DNA of 64,000 nt from an uncultured Cedecea sp. (GCF_947498825.1 NZ_CANMLV010000009.1:62001-126000); one strand, 5' to 3'; counted from the stretch's first letter, positions 28,572 to 37,103 are shown. Numbers and translations are program-made. Notes: generated by a model not told the origin, from the letters alone.

Positions 28572-28614
28572 TGAGAATTATCCTCACATGCAAATAAAAA
28601 TAATTTTCATTTGC
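28572..28614 (-). promoter_or_regulatory. Candidate Fur sites upstream of the receptor gene
   Basis: Two overlapping-region sites fit the 7-1-7 Fur model (TGATAAT-N-ATTATCA) at 11 of 14 positions by my count: TGAGAATTATCCTCA at 28572-28586, and TGAAAATTATTTTTA read on the minus strand inside 28590-28614. The latter lies in a nearly perfect 25-base inverted repeat with arms GCAAATAAAAAT and ATTTTCATTTGC that ends at the fecR stop. Iron repression of the receptor operon is plausible. Confidence 0.4.
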
Positions 28615-29593
28615 TTTTTTTGTTATTGATAATTAACACATTATTTTTGTCTTTATAAATTACCTGAACGGGAAGAAGCTGAGGAAGCGCCTGGAAAAAA
28701 CGCTCTGGCTGCCGTACATCGATACGCCCGGAGATTTTCTGCTGTGCCAGCGATGGGGGGGAGAGCTCAACCTCGAGACCTGAATAAGGTTTGAGTTGTG
28801 TAAGGATTTCCGCCAGAGGTTTGTCGGTAAAGACTAATTCGCCAAAGCGCCAGCTGGCTACATCCTGCGCATTGATTTTACTCAGGATGATGTTGCTATT
28901 CTCAGATCCACTGACTGCCTCGTCACCCGCCAGCAAATACTGATTTTTTTGCATTTCGCCGGTTTTAAAGCTAACCACGCCCTGGCTGACCTGGACTGTG
29001 ACCTGATGTTGCTGGTTGCTGACTTCAAACTGGGTGCCGACGACTTTAATCTCCCGTCCGTCGGCCTGAATAATAAACGGGCGATAAGGATTCGACTTCA
29101 CGTTGAAATAGACACTGCCTTCGTCCAGATAGATATGGCGCACGCTCGTTTCATAGGCGACCCGCAGACGAGTCTGATTATTCAGAAAGACCTGACTCCC
29201 GTCGGGTAAAGTGACTTCTTTAGGATTGTCACTGGTTACCAGCGTCATGTTATCAAGCAGTAAAGCGGGTAACTTGCTGTAAGGTAATAATAAAATAGCG
29301 GCAATAAACAGCGCGGCAACGCTATGCCCCAGTGGTCGCCAGAGTGGGGAAAAAATCGATTTACGAGCGGGTTGTTGCACTGTTGCTGGTCTGGGCATAG
29401 CCTCAAATTCACGCCAGACTCCGGCAATGGATTCATAGGCTTGGGCATGTGCCGGGGAGGTTTTTAACCAGTTTTCAAACTGATGAGAGTCAGCTTCACT
29501 CATACGCTGTCCATGCCGGCGGGTAAACCACAAAGCGGCCTGTTCATCAAGGGTGCCAGCAGACTCAGCGCCTGGAGAATGCGTGTCAGTCAT
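28607..29593 (-). CDS. FecR-family anti-sigma/sigma regulator
   Basis: A 328-residue inner-membrane protein: cytoplasmic N-terminus with the FecR sequence QAALWFTRRHGQRMSEADSH (residues 18-37) that binds the sigma factor, a single membrane segment at about 89-108, and a periplasmic FecR domain (VTLPDGSQVFLNNQTRLRVA, then DEGSVYFNVK) that would bind the receptor STN domain. FecR relays the occupied-receptor signal to FecI. Its ATG overlaps the sigma gene stop by 4 bases. Confidence 0.92.
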   Translation of the reverse strand: MTDTHSPGAESAGTLDEQAALWFTRRHGQRMSEADSHQFENWLKTSPAHAQAYESIAGVWREFEAMPRPATVQQPARKSIFSPLWRPLGHSVAALFIAAILLLPYSKLPALLLDNMTLVTSDNPKEVTLPDGSQVFLNNQTRLRVAYETSVRHIYLDEGSVYFNVKSNPYRPFIIQADGREIKVVGTQFEVSNQQHQVTVQVSQGVVSFKTGEMQKNQYLLAGDEAVSGSENSNIILSKINAQDVASWRFGELVFTDKPLAEILTQLKPYSGLEVELSPPSLAQQKISGRIDVRQPERFFQALPQLLPVQVIYKDKNNVLIINNKKSK

Positions 29594-30129
29594 GACGGAT
29601 TATTACTCGTATTATCAAGATGATGTTTACAGTGAACTAACGCCGCAGCGATATGCTTCTCAACCATACTGACAGAAATTTCCATCCGTTCAGCAATCTC
29701 GCTTTGCGATAAGCCATCAAATCGGTAGAGCAGAAACGCTTCTCTGCGGCGAGGTGGAAGCAGTTCTATCGCTTCACTCAGTTTTTGTATGCGTTGCTGC
29801 TGTTCAAGTATTTCGCTGGGATCGCTTTGAGTCATACTGACGTGGTTATCCAGCAAGCTCTCTTCCACATCGACTTCAGCATGGTTCTTTCGCTGATTGC
29901 GTCGCCAGTGATCGATCAGCACGTTATTGGCAATTTTAAATAAATAGGCCCGGCTCTCTTTTACGGGAGCGTCAGCTTTGCGATGCAGCCATAAGGTGAA
30001 CACATCCTGTGATAAATCATCAGCATCATTGCTGTTACCTAACCGATTACGAAAAAAACGTACCAGCTGGCTATAAGTTGACTGATATGCACCACTGATT
30101 TTGTGGGCAAAAGATTTATCAATAGTCAT
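29590..30129 (-). CDS. FecI-family ECF sigma factor
   Basis: A 179-residue extracytoplasmic-function sigma factor: region 2 at about 10-78 (NDADDLSQDVFTLWLHRKAD) and region 4 at about 112-168 (LPPRRREAFLLYRFDGLSQS, then EIAERMEISVSMVEKHIAAA), typical of the iron-starvation FecI group. It is encoded in one unit with the FecR regulator and should direct transcription of the receptor-ABC-protease operon. I did not find a clear FecI-type promoter in front of the receptor. Confidence 0.92.
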   Translation of the reverse strand: MTIDKSFAHKISGAYQSTYSQLVRFFRNRLGNSNDADDLSQDVFTLWLHRKADAPVKESRAYLFKIANNVLIDHWRRNQRKNHAEVDVEESLLDNHVSMTQSDPSEILEQQQRIQKLSEAIELLPPRRREAFLLYRFDGLSQSEIAERMEISVSMVEKHIAAALVHCKHHLDNTSNNPS

Positions 30130-30424
30130 TTTATGGGTATCGAAACGTTAAAGCGTCTGTGTCTACGCCAGTGAATATTCTGCTCAAATTACATCGATAA
30201 TTAAAATTTTTTCTCGTCTCGCCACACTTTAAATTACCGCTTTAATACCCGTCCCAGACTCTCTAAAACAGCAAAACTGTTTATGAATATGGGGTCACGG
30301 AGTACGTCAGCCGGGGGTAACATGAATGATGTCGAGCGGATTTAATAATGATTTCTTGGAATATCATTTTTTTTTGTATTATGCCTATAATCCGCAAAAA
30401 ATAAAGTCATGAGGAAAACAGGGT
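30130..30424. promoter_or_regulatory. Divergent intergenic region between fecI-like and tonB-like genes
   Basis: About 295 bases, AT-rich near the tonB-like gene. A good -10 hexamer TATAAT lies at 30386-30391, 34 bases before the tonB ATG, with a T-rich spacer and no strong -35. An imperfect TAATAATGATTT stretch near 30343 could be a weak Fur site. AGGAAAACAGGG precedes the ATG. Confidence 0.4.
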
Positions 30425-31207
30425 ATGAGTAGTCTCGTGGAAATGCCGGGGAATTCAGTGGTTCGTCCACTGGGCAGCGTATTTTTAAGTCTCCTGTTCC
30501 ACGGCACATTAGTGCTTATTTTTATTGGCTATTTGACGACCTCAGTACCTGTTACCGGTGTATTACCGCCCGCTATTCCTATTCAGATAGGCCATTATCA
30601 GCTTGAGCAACAGAAAGAGGCCGAAATTAATCATGCGCCTAAACAGCAAATGGCAGTTCGGGAAGAAACGCTGCCCGATCCGATAAAAGAAATTGAGAAT
30701 TTACCGAAAACGCGTCTGGTTGAAAACGGTACTCTGGCGCATGTCAGTGAGAAAAAACAGCCGCCGAAAAAAAAGACTGAACCGGTACAAAAAAGGGTGA
30801 TGGAGACACCAAAAAATACTCAAGAAGAAGCTATAACGGCGGTTCCTGCTTCCGGCACCACGGCGAATAATAGCGCGACGTTTACCAGTAATGCCTCGGT
30901 CGCTGTCAGCGGACAGCAGAGCTGGCATAGTGAAGTTCACCAGCGTTTAGGTAAAGCAAAGCGCTATCCGAGAGCGGCATTACGCTACAACTCTACCGGT
31001 ATTTCTCAAGTAAAAGTGGTGCTCAACAGCCACGGTGAAGTATTGAGTGTCAGTTTACAGACATCCTCCGGCACTAAAATTCTTGATAAAGAGGCTATCG
31101 CTACCATTAACCGCGCCGCCCCTTTCCCGGCGCCGCCAGAGACGCTATTGGTTGATGGAAAAGTTGAATTTATTGCACCGATTGCCTTTGATGTGACCCA
31201 TTTATAG
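30425..31207 (+). CDS. TonB-family energy-transducing protein
   Basis: A 260-residue TonB homologue: N-terminal membrane anchor at about 16-39 with the SXXXH-like SLLFHGTLVLIF motif that contacts ExbB/ExbD, a Lys/Pro/Glu-rich periplasmic stretch (EKKQPPKKKTEPVQKRV, residues about 108-124), and a TonB C-terminal domain from about 165 (RYPRAALRYNSTGISQVKVV). It is divergent from the sigma factor gene and close to the receptor operon, so it is likely dedicated to that receptor. FusB, the TonB-like partner in the Pectobacterium Fus system, is the parallel. Confidence 0.88.
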   Translation: MSSLVEMPGNSVVRPLGSVFLSLLFHGTLVLIFIGYLTTSVPVTGVLPPAIPIQIGHYQLEQQKEAEINHAPKQQMAVREETLPDPIKEIENLPKTRLVENGTLAHVSEKKQPPKKKTEPVQKRVMETPKNTQEEAITAVPASGTTANNSATFTSNASVAVSGQQSWHSEVHQRLGKAKRYPRAALRYNSTGISQVKVVLNSHGEVLSVSLQTSSGTKILDKEAIATINRAAPFPAPPETLLVDGKVEFIAPIAFDVTHL

Positions 31208-31234
31208 TAAATGATATCAATAAGATATTTAAGT

Positions 31235-31915
31235 TTACCGTTGACTGAAACGTTCTGCTTCATCAGGTAACTGATATAACGAGTGGATAACGCCATCTGC
31301 CCCGGCAGTGATTAATCTGCTTTGGTGATCGGGAGTGGTATGCGCACCACCGGTAAAGCCCACCACATACATACCGGCGCGTTTGGCTGCCATTACCCCA
31401 TGAACGGAATCTTCAATGACCAGGGTATTTTCCGGGCAGGCATTAAATTGTTGCGCCCCGTACAAGAAAATATCGGGTTCTGGTTTTCCACGCCCCGGCC
31501 CCAAATCATTTGCGGAAAAAATCCATGGGGCAAACAGACTCTTCAGCCCCACCAGGGTCAGCATATAATCCAGCTGCTCACTTTTTGAGTTAGAGCAAAT
31601 ACACTTGGCTGTCTTGATATTACTGATGACTTCAAGACTACCCGCGATACGTTTAAGTTGCGTCGGAAAAGCAGCCATTAGCTGAGGATAAAAATCCTGA
31701 CCGAGAGTGGCGGATACCGTGATTCCCGTATCGCGGCGAATCTTATCGATCAGTGCTTCCCAGGCGAGACCGCTGTATAAACGGGTAAAGGTTCCGATAT
31801 CAATATCTACTCCTTGTTGATTCAACAGTGAGACCGTTAATTTAATACCAATAATCTCGGAATCAACCAGCACGCCATCGCAGTCAAATATAATTAAATC
31901 GAGTGTACTGCCCAT
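31235..31915 (-). CDS. HAD-superfamily sugar-phosphate phosphatase or mutase
   Basis: A 226-residue HAD subfamily IA protein: motif I FDCDGVLVDSE with Asp11 and Asp13, motif II serine in CICSNSKSEQL, and motif IV in KPEPDIFLYGAQQF and VIEDSVHGVMAAKRAG. It resembles YieH and beta-phosphoglucomutase. In place of the DGT/DGV variants it has DGV, which fits either phosphatase or mutase. It is last in the leftward PTS operon, 70 bases after the aldolase, and may remove a dead-end phosphorylated intermediate. Confidence 0.85.
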   Translation of the reverse strand: MGSTLDLIIFDCDGVLVDSEIIGIKLTVSLLNQQGVDIDIGTFTRLYSGLAWEALIDKIRRDTGITVSATLGQDFYPQLMAAFPTQLKRIAGSLEVISNIKTAKCICSNSKSEQLDYMLTLVGLKSLFAPWIFSANDLGPGRGKPEPDIFLYGAQQFNACPENTLVIEDSVHGVMAAKRAGMYVVGFTGGAHTTPDHQSRLITAGADGVIHSLYQLPDEAERFSQR

Positions 31916-31985
31916 CTGTTTCCCTTATCTGTCAATATGCGAAGGGCGGCACTATGCCGCCCGATTATTTATCGCACTATTTCGC

Positions 31986-32897
31986 TCAGGCGACATTGCG
32001 CTCTTTTTTATATTTCACCAGTAAGTCCTGAATATCACGCAGACGCGATACGGCAATAGACGAAAGTTTTTCTTTTGAGATATTACGGTCAAGGGAGATG
32101 CAGTCTTTCCACAATGAACGTCCGGCAATGACCCCTGATGCGCCGTTACGCAGTGAAATATCGACCTGGGTAAGGAAGGTGGCGTGATCCACACCCGCAG
32201 ACAGTACAGCCCAAGGTACATCGCCACAAATATCGGTTACCGCGGCACAGGCCTGTTCAGTTCCCGGATACGGGATCTTCAGCACTTTAGAACCACAGTC
32301 AATACAGGCCTGACAGCCTTCCTGGATAAGCTGCGGGATTTTACTTTGATATTCTTCTTTGCTTTCATTTTCCAGTTGATATGTCAGAAACTCCACCACC
32401 AGGAACAGGTCTTCCCGGGCAAAATCAGCGATGACATCACGCAGGGTCTGAAGGTTTTCTACGTTAGCTTTCGGGGTATCGCTACGCAGATAAATCATGA
32501 TTTTACCGCCAGTAGCACCAAGTTCACGGACTTTACGGGCAGTGATACCTTCGACCATTTTTGAAATACGGTATCCTTCAGGTGACGTATCCCAGCCGGA
32601 AGCATCAAGGCCAATCAGCAGGCCGGTGTTACGCGGAACCACACCTTCATCAATAATTCCCGGTACCGCACAGATAGGGTCAACCAGAACACAACCTGCC
32701 TGTGAGGCCAGAAAACGGGTAATATCGTATTTCGTTTTACCTAAGGTTTCATTGGAGATTAACGCTTGTTCTTCAGGAGTTGCCGCTAATAACGTACGCA
32801 TACCGCCACGCTGATCGCAGGCAACCACCATCATGGCACCTGTTGCATCACAAATCATTTGATAGCCACGTCGTTCTGCTGTTGTCATTCTGTTCAT
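31986..32897 (-). CDS. Class I aldolase of the LacD/YihT type
   Basis: A 303-residue TIM-barrel aldolase resembling tagatose-1,6-bisphosphate aldolase LacD and sulfofructose-phosphate aldolase YihT: MVVACDQRGGMR near residue 23, GGKIMIYLRSD at 130-140, a Schiff-base lysine likely Lys207 in KVLKIPYPG, VPWAVLSAGVD and GASGVIAGRSLWKD for phosphate binding. Together with the kinase-family protein encoded first in the operon it would split a ketose 1,6-bisphosphate into two trioses. The exact substrate is not determinable from sequence. Confidence 0.82.
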   Translation of the reverse strand: MNRMTTAERRGYQMICDATGAMMVVACDQRGGMRTLLAATPEEQALISNETLGKTKYDITRFLASQAGCVLVDPICAVPGIIDEGVVPRNTGLLIGLDASGWDTSPEGYRISKMVEGITARKVRELGATGGKIMIYLRSDTPKANVENLQTLRDVIADFAREDLFLVVEFLTYQLENESKEEYQSKIPQLIQEGCQACIDCGSKVLKIPYPGTEQACAAVTDICGDVPWAVLSAGVDHATFLTQVDISLRNGASGVIAGRSLWKDCISLDRNISKEKLSSIAVSRLRDIQDLLVKYKKERNVA

Positions 32898-32931
32898 AAT
32901 ATATTCCTCATCACGGAAGCATTAGTGGAGA

Positions 32932-33471
32932 TTAATTGTGATTAATATTTTCTTTGATCCAGACAATAAGCTCGTCATGGCTGAGATGACTATTCTGATC
33001 AAAGGTATAAACTTTTCCGATATTCATTGGTTCGGCGCTTTCTGCCAGTAACATCAACTCTGGAATATATTCTTCGCCAGGATGACCTTTAATCCGACCG
33101 CCGCAACGATTTTTATAACGTTCAGCGACGAGCGTGGCAGAGGCTTTAACCCAAATTTCGATAACCTGTACATCACCTGTATTTTTTAGATAATCCTTAA
33201 GAACCGATTTATCGCGAAAGCCAAACCAGGCATCCATAATAAATATCACTTCCGGTGGCGATGATTTGACAATGTTAAACATCGCTTCATAGGCCGCATA
33301 ACCCAATTTTCTGTTTAATGGTCTGTCAATAACATCTGCGAACTGAACCATAAAGGGCTCTTTAATTTCATCGATACTCAGAACAGGAAATGAAAAGTAA
33401 TTAGCGATTACTTTCGTTACTGAACTTTTACCTGATGCCGGGATGCCGTTGACGATAATAAGTTTTTTCAT
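32932..33471 (-). CDS. P-loop kinase-like ATPase
   Basis: A 179-residue P-loop protein: Walker A GIPASGKSS at 9-17, an aspartate-rich LSIDEIKEP at about 31-39 and a lid-like segment KNRCGGRIKGHPGEEY. The fold is that of gluconate/shikimate-type kinases and AAA_33 proteins. It could phosphorylate a sugar or act as a nucleotide-dependent helper. It overlaps EIIA by 4 bases, so it is in the operon. I do not recognise a characterised member. Confidence 0.75.
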   Translation of the reverse strand: MKKLIIVNGIPASGKSSVTKVIANYFSFPVLSIDEIKEPFMVQFADVIDRPLNRKLGYAAYEAMFNIVKSSPPEVIFIMDAWFGFRDKSVLKDYLKNTGDVQVIEIWVKASATLVAERYKNRCGGRIKGHPGEEYIPELMLLAESAEPMNIGKVYTFDQNSHLSHDELIVWIKENINHN

Positions 33472-33905
33472 AATAGCCCGATAATTTCATCAATGGTTGT
33501 CGCGCGTCTGATATGTAATAAAGTTTCTTCCTGTTCCAGCAGTCCCACGATTGATGCAATACCTTCAGTAATATGAGAGTCACCATTAATACCACCGAAC
33601 ATTACGACAATATCAACCGGTGGACTGCCATTTATTGATGTCGGCTTACTTAATGTCACCATGCTGAAGCAATCTTTAATGACTCCACATTCCGGCCGAG
33701 CATGTGGAATAGCAATACCTTCATCAAAAACATAATAAGCGCCATATTCCAGAGTGTTATCAATAACGGCCTGTGGATATTTCTCAGTCACAAAGCCGCC
33801 TTCGATAAGTGGTTTGGCTGCCTGGTGAATAATCTCATTCCAGGAATCAACTTCCATCTGGACTTGAATATATTGGTTCTGTGCAAGAAACTCTTTTATG
33901 CTCAT
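33468..33905 (-). CDS. PTS EIIA component, fructose/mannitol-like (PTS_EIIA_2)
   Basis: A 145-residue soluble EIIA with the phosphorylation-site motif GIAIPHARPE; the active histidine is His68. Fold family PTS_EIIA_2 serves fructose, mannitol, galactitol and ascorbate systems. It takes phosphate from HPr and gives it to the EIIB encoded two genes upstream in the same operon. It overlaps the next gene by 4 bases. Confidence 0.9.
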   Translation of the reverse strand: MSIKEFLAQNQYIQVQMEVDSWNEIIHQAAKPLIEGGFVTEKYPQAVIDNTLEYGAYYVFDEGIAIPHARPECGVIKDCFSMVTLSKPTSINGSPPVDIVVMFGGINGDSHITEGIASIVGLLEQEETLLHIRRATTIDEIIGLL

Positions 33906-33911
33906 ATTACC

Positions 33912-34184
33912 TCATATATTTTTTCGGATAGTATTCCTGAGTTCATCTATTTTAATAAAAATATCATCTACCCGATTACGATATGTTTTATTAGATGAAT
34001 AAATCTTTATCGCCTGGTTATATTTCACCATCAGTTTTTTTTGCGCGTCGCTATCAGCTGGATTATTCGCAAGGGTCGCTTCAAGCTGAGTTAACTCTTC
34101 GCTGATAATTTCTGCTTGTGCATTATTATCTCCATCTGTTTCTGGTTGTTCTGAGCTAAATATTTGCTTTAATTTTGCAAACAT
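33912..34184 (-). CDS. Small conserved-looking protein inside the PTS operon, unknown
   Basis: A 90-residue ORF between EIIC and EIIA with a strong AGGAGG ribosome site 6 bases before the ATG at 34184. The EIIC stop is 10 bases upstream and the EIIA start is 6 bases downstream, so it is embedded in the operon. The sequence is charged and looks helical (EIISEELTQLEATLANNPAD, then RNRVDDIFIKIDELRNTIRK), without membrane segments. I recognise no family. It may be an accessory or regulatory factor for the transporter. Confidence 0.7.
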   Translation of the reverse strand: MFAKLKQIFSSEQPETDGDNNAQAEIISEELTQLEATLANNPADSDAQKKLMVKYNQAIKIYSSNKTYRNRVDDIFIKIDELRNTIRKNI

Positions 34185-34194
34185 ATCTTCCCTC

Positions 34195-35532
34195 CTACTT
34201 AGCCAGTTTTCTGTTAGCAAACCAGACAATAAACACAACGAAGGCAATAAAACCGATAACAAATGGCCAGTCATTCTGGAAGGCATGGCCCAGTACTAAG
34301 CCGGTACCGATAACATCCGAATCGCTGAAGGTGACGCCTTTAAAGCCAAAGGTTTCAAGTAAGGGAATCAACATTGCTGGTAACAGGGTGATAAATAAAC
34401 CATGTACCACACCGCCAATAATTGCCCCTTTGCGCCCACCCATTGCGTTACCAAAGACGCCAGCAGCACCGCCTGCAAAGAAGTTAGTTAGCAGGCCCGG
34501 CAGGATCATCGCCAGCCCAAACAGAGGGAAGACAATCATGCCGATAATGGAACCTACGGTGGTAGCCAGGAAACCGACAATGACCGCATTAGGGGCATAA
34601 GGGAACAGTACCGGGCAATCAAGAGCAGGTTTAGCATTCGGCACCAGGCGCATAGCAATACCGCGGAAAGCCGGTACCAGTTCGTTAAGCAGTAAACGTA
34701 CACCGCTGTACAGGACAAAGACCCCAGCGACAAACTGCATCGACTGCATAAAGGCAAACATGATGTAGTTGGTGCCATCAGAGAACTGGGCGATATATTC
34801 TGGCCCTGCGAAAAGAGCCGGAATGATGTACATCGGTACCATAATCACGGCCATGGACAGGTAAGTATCCTGGAGGAATTTGAAATTATCCGGCAGGACT
34901 AAGTCTTCAGTGGAACGTGAGTTTTTACCAATCGCCCTGGCAACGGCGGCCTGGACCAGGTAACCAATAGTACAGAAGTGCCCAAGTGCGACATCATCAG
35001 AGTCAGTTATTTTACGTACGATAGGCTGGGCGATGGCTGGCATCAGGACCGCCATGATGCCGCCAAAAATACCTCCGGTCAGGATCAAGGTTGCACCTGT
35101 CAGTCCGGATTTATAACCAATAACGGTGCCGATTGTTGCCATCCACAGTAACGCCTGCCCGGTGAGGAAGATGTATTTGTAGGGCGTTATCCGCGCAATA
35201 ATGATGTTAACGGCAAAGATAACTAACAGCGTGAGTGCGACTTCAGAGCCCAGTTCACGGTTTGCTACACCGGCAATTGCCGCCACATCGGTAATGTAGC
35301 CCTGCATACCAAAACCGCTGGTAAAAATATCATTGAGAAAGGTGAGGGCTACAACAATGATATTGATACCTGCCATCATGATTAAAAAACCCATCAGGGT
35401 TTTAAACGTCCCCTCAACGATTTTACCGACAGATTTTTTTTGTAAGATCAATCCCAGCATGGCAATTAAGGCAATCAGTATTGAAGCCTGGCCGAGAAAA
35501 TCTTTTACAATAAAATGAATAATAGCGTCCAT
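34195..35532 (-). CDS. PTS EIIC component, ascorbate-type (UlaA/SgaT family)
   Basis: A 445-residue membrane protein with about ten to eleven hydrophobic segments and the UlaA-type features LGQASILIALIAMLGLILQK at the N-terminus, GQALLWMATIGTVIGYKSGL and the motif ALDCPVLFPYAPNAVIVGFL. The AG family (ascorbate-galactitol) transports and phosphorylates its substrate with EIIA and EIIB. Transport of L-ascorbate itself is unlikely, because the operon encodes kinase and aldolase enzymes rather than UlaD/E/F/G. Confidence 0.9.
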   Translation of the reverse strand: MDAIIHFIVKDFLGQASILIALIAMLGLILQKKSVGKIVEGTFKTLMGFLIMMAGINIIVVALTFLNDIFTSGFGMQGYITDVAAIAGVANRELGSEVALTLLVIFAVNIIIARITPYKYIFLTGQALLWMATIGTVIGYKSGLTGATLILTGGIFGGIMAVLMPAIAQPIVRKITDSDDVALGHFCTIGYLVQAAVARAIGKNSRSTEDLVLPDNFKFLQDTYLSMAVIMVPMYIIPALFAGPEYIAQFSDGTNYIMFAFMQSMQFVAGVFVLYSGVRLLLNELVPAFRGIAMRLVPNAKPALDCPVLFPYAPNAVIVGFLATTVGSIIGMIVFPLFGLAMILPGLLTNFFAGGAAGVFGNAMGGRKGAIIGGVVHGLFITLLPAMLIPLLETFGFKGVTFSDSDVIGTGLVLGHAFQNDWPFVIGFIAFVVFIVWFANRKLAK

Positions 35533-35547
35533 TTACCACCTCATCTT

Positions 35548-35838
35548 TCAGTTCGAGTTTATATATGCGAGGATTTTTTCTTCTATTTCTTTTTTGTCGG
35601 TGAGCTTATTTAATACAATGACTTTTTTCTTTTGCTCATCGTTAGCATCTGCCGTTAAGACATCAGCAAACATTTTTTGCGTAAGAATAATGTCATATTT
35701 AAATGAAGACGCTTCTGATACGGTTGTGTGATCAATATTCGCTTCAATACAAAGTTTTTGTAAAACAGATTTTGCACTCATTTCAATTGCAAAACTTGAA
35801 CCCAGGCCGCAGCCACATACGCAGAGTACTTTAAGCAT
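35548..35838 (-). CDS. PTS EIIB component, ascorbate-type
   Basis: A 96-residue EIIB with the phosphocysteine loop LCVCGCGLGSS; the active cysteine is Cys8 by position. UlaB has the same CGxGxGSS loop. It transfers phosphate from EIIA to the sugar in EIIC. It is 15 bases upstream of EIIC and 9 bases downstream of the kinase-family gene, all on one transcript. Confidence 0.9.
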   Translation of the reverse strand: MLKVLCVCGCGLGSSFAIEMSAKSVLQKLCIEANIDHTTVSEASSFKYDIILTQKMFADVLTADANDEQKKKVIVLNKLTDKKEIEEKILAYINSN

Positions 35839-35847
35839 ATTAATACC

Positions 35848-36828
35848 TCAGATAAGGTTATTTATTTTAGCCAGTTTGTAGAGGTTACTATCTTCATCCA
35901 CTAAACGTTTATCGGAATTTTCGAGATCGATAGGTATTGCTTTATTATTGTTATTAATAACAATGATTTTATTCGTCAGGCCGCTTTTAATACATCTCAC
36001 CATTTCTTCTGCGAGAATAGCGCCTTGAATAATTTCTTCACCGGTAGGTTTACCATTACGTAAACCATAACCAAGAATTGTTTTTCTGATTCTGATGCCA
36101 ACTTTATGTTCGAGCTTAGTAATCATGGTATCTATAGCCCCCTGAAAACCAGGGGTATATTCTTTGGTGTAGCCTTCAGAGCACAGAATAATGACGCTAT
36201 TCTGACTGGCAATTTTTTGTTTTATGGTACTTGCCAGACCATCGATATCCCAGGGCGCTTCAGGGATCAGAGCAATATCGGCATTACTTTTTAGTGCCGC
36301 TTGTAAGGTGAGCTCTCCACAATAGCCTCCCAGTAGTTCAATCATAAATATACGACCGGGCAATCCACGGCCGGTATTGCGTAATTTTTCTACTTCACTG
36401 ATAACTTGTTCACAGGCGGTAGAAAAACCAATGGTATAACTATTCCCGGTAATATCATTGTCGATAGTCATACCTACGCCATAACAATTAATACCGTAGC
36501 TGCTGAGGACTTTTAAAAACTGAAATGAACCATCACCACCCGCCATAATTAAGCAGTCTATTTTTTTCTGGCGAATATTTTTTACAATACGCTGAAAGTC
36601 AGTTTTTTTACATTTATCTTCTTTACGTCCTGACGCCACAATCGGTACTGAGGAAATAGATAAATCAACTAAATCACGATGCGATATATCTTTGTAGCGA
36701 TTTTCAATCAAGCCATTAATACCACCATCGAAAACCACTATTTCAGCTTCCGTCATCCGGTCTATCTGAAATAAAAAATTATTCATTCCACTGACATCAC
36801 CCCCACTTAATACTAATCCTATTTTCAT
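35848..36828 (-). CDS. Phosphofructokinase-family sugar-phosphate kinase with altered substrate site
   Basis: A 326-residue ATP-PFK family protein: SGGD near residues 8-11, GGDGS at 97-101, and the catalytic loop TIDND at 121-125 (Asp123 is the expected base). In E. coli PfkA the loop after this reads EVMGRYCGDLTLAAA; here it is ELLGGYCGELTLQAA, so the substrate-binding M-G-R has become L-G-G. The PfkA segment LGHIQRGGSP reads LGYGLRNGKP, keeping the arginine but losing the histidine. It is likely active on a sugar phosphate other than fructose 6-phosphate, such as tagatose or another ketose 6-phosphate. It is first in the PTS operon. Confidence 0.85.
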   Translation of the reverse strand: MKIGLVLSGGDVSGMNNFLFQIDRMTEAEIVVFDGGINGLIENRYKDISHRDLVDLSISSVPIVASGRKEDKCKKTDFQRIVKNIRQKKIDCLIMAGGDGSFQFLKVLSSYGINCYGVGMTIDNDITGNSYTIGFSTACEQVISEVEKLRNTGRGLPGRIFMIELLGGYCGELTLQAALKSNADIALIPEAPWDIDGLASTIKQKIASQNSVIILCSEGYTKEYTPGFQGAIDTMITKLEHKVGIRIRKTILGYGLRNGKPTGEEIIQGAILAEEMVRCIKSGLTNKIIVINNNNKAIPIDLENSDKRLVDEDSNLYKLAKINNLI

Positions 36829-36969
36829 GGCTGACCTCAGGCATATATCGACTGGATAACGTGAAAGGAATGTTAGAGAAGCGTGAATTTAATTTTTTGA
36901 ACTTAATCACGTTTTTGATGTGTTTTTTAGAATTCAGCGTTATTGACAGGATGAAAAATGACTTAAATT

Positions 36970-36985
36970 TGTGATGGTAATCACT
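36970..36985. promoter_or_regulatory. Candidate CRP site near the PTS operon
   Basis: TGTGATGGTAATCACT matches TGTGA-N6-TCACA at 9 of 10 fixed positions. It is centred about 149 bases upstream of the PFK-family gene start. Confidence 0.6.
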
Positions 36986-37103
36986 ATTGTAAGTGGTGTT
37001 TTTATCAATGATTTAATTAACTCATTGTTATCTATAGTGAAATATTATGTGATCTGAGTTGTGTTTTTTGTCGTTGACGGGTTAAATAAATGATTGATTA
37101 TTT

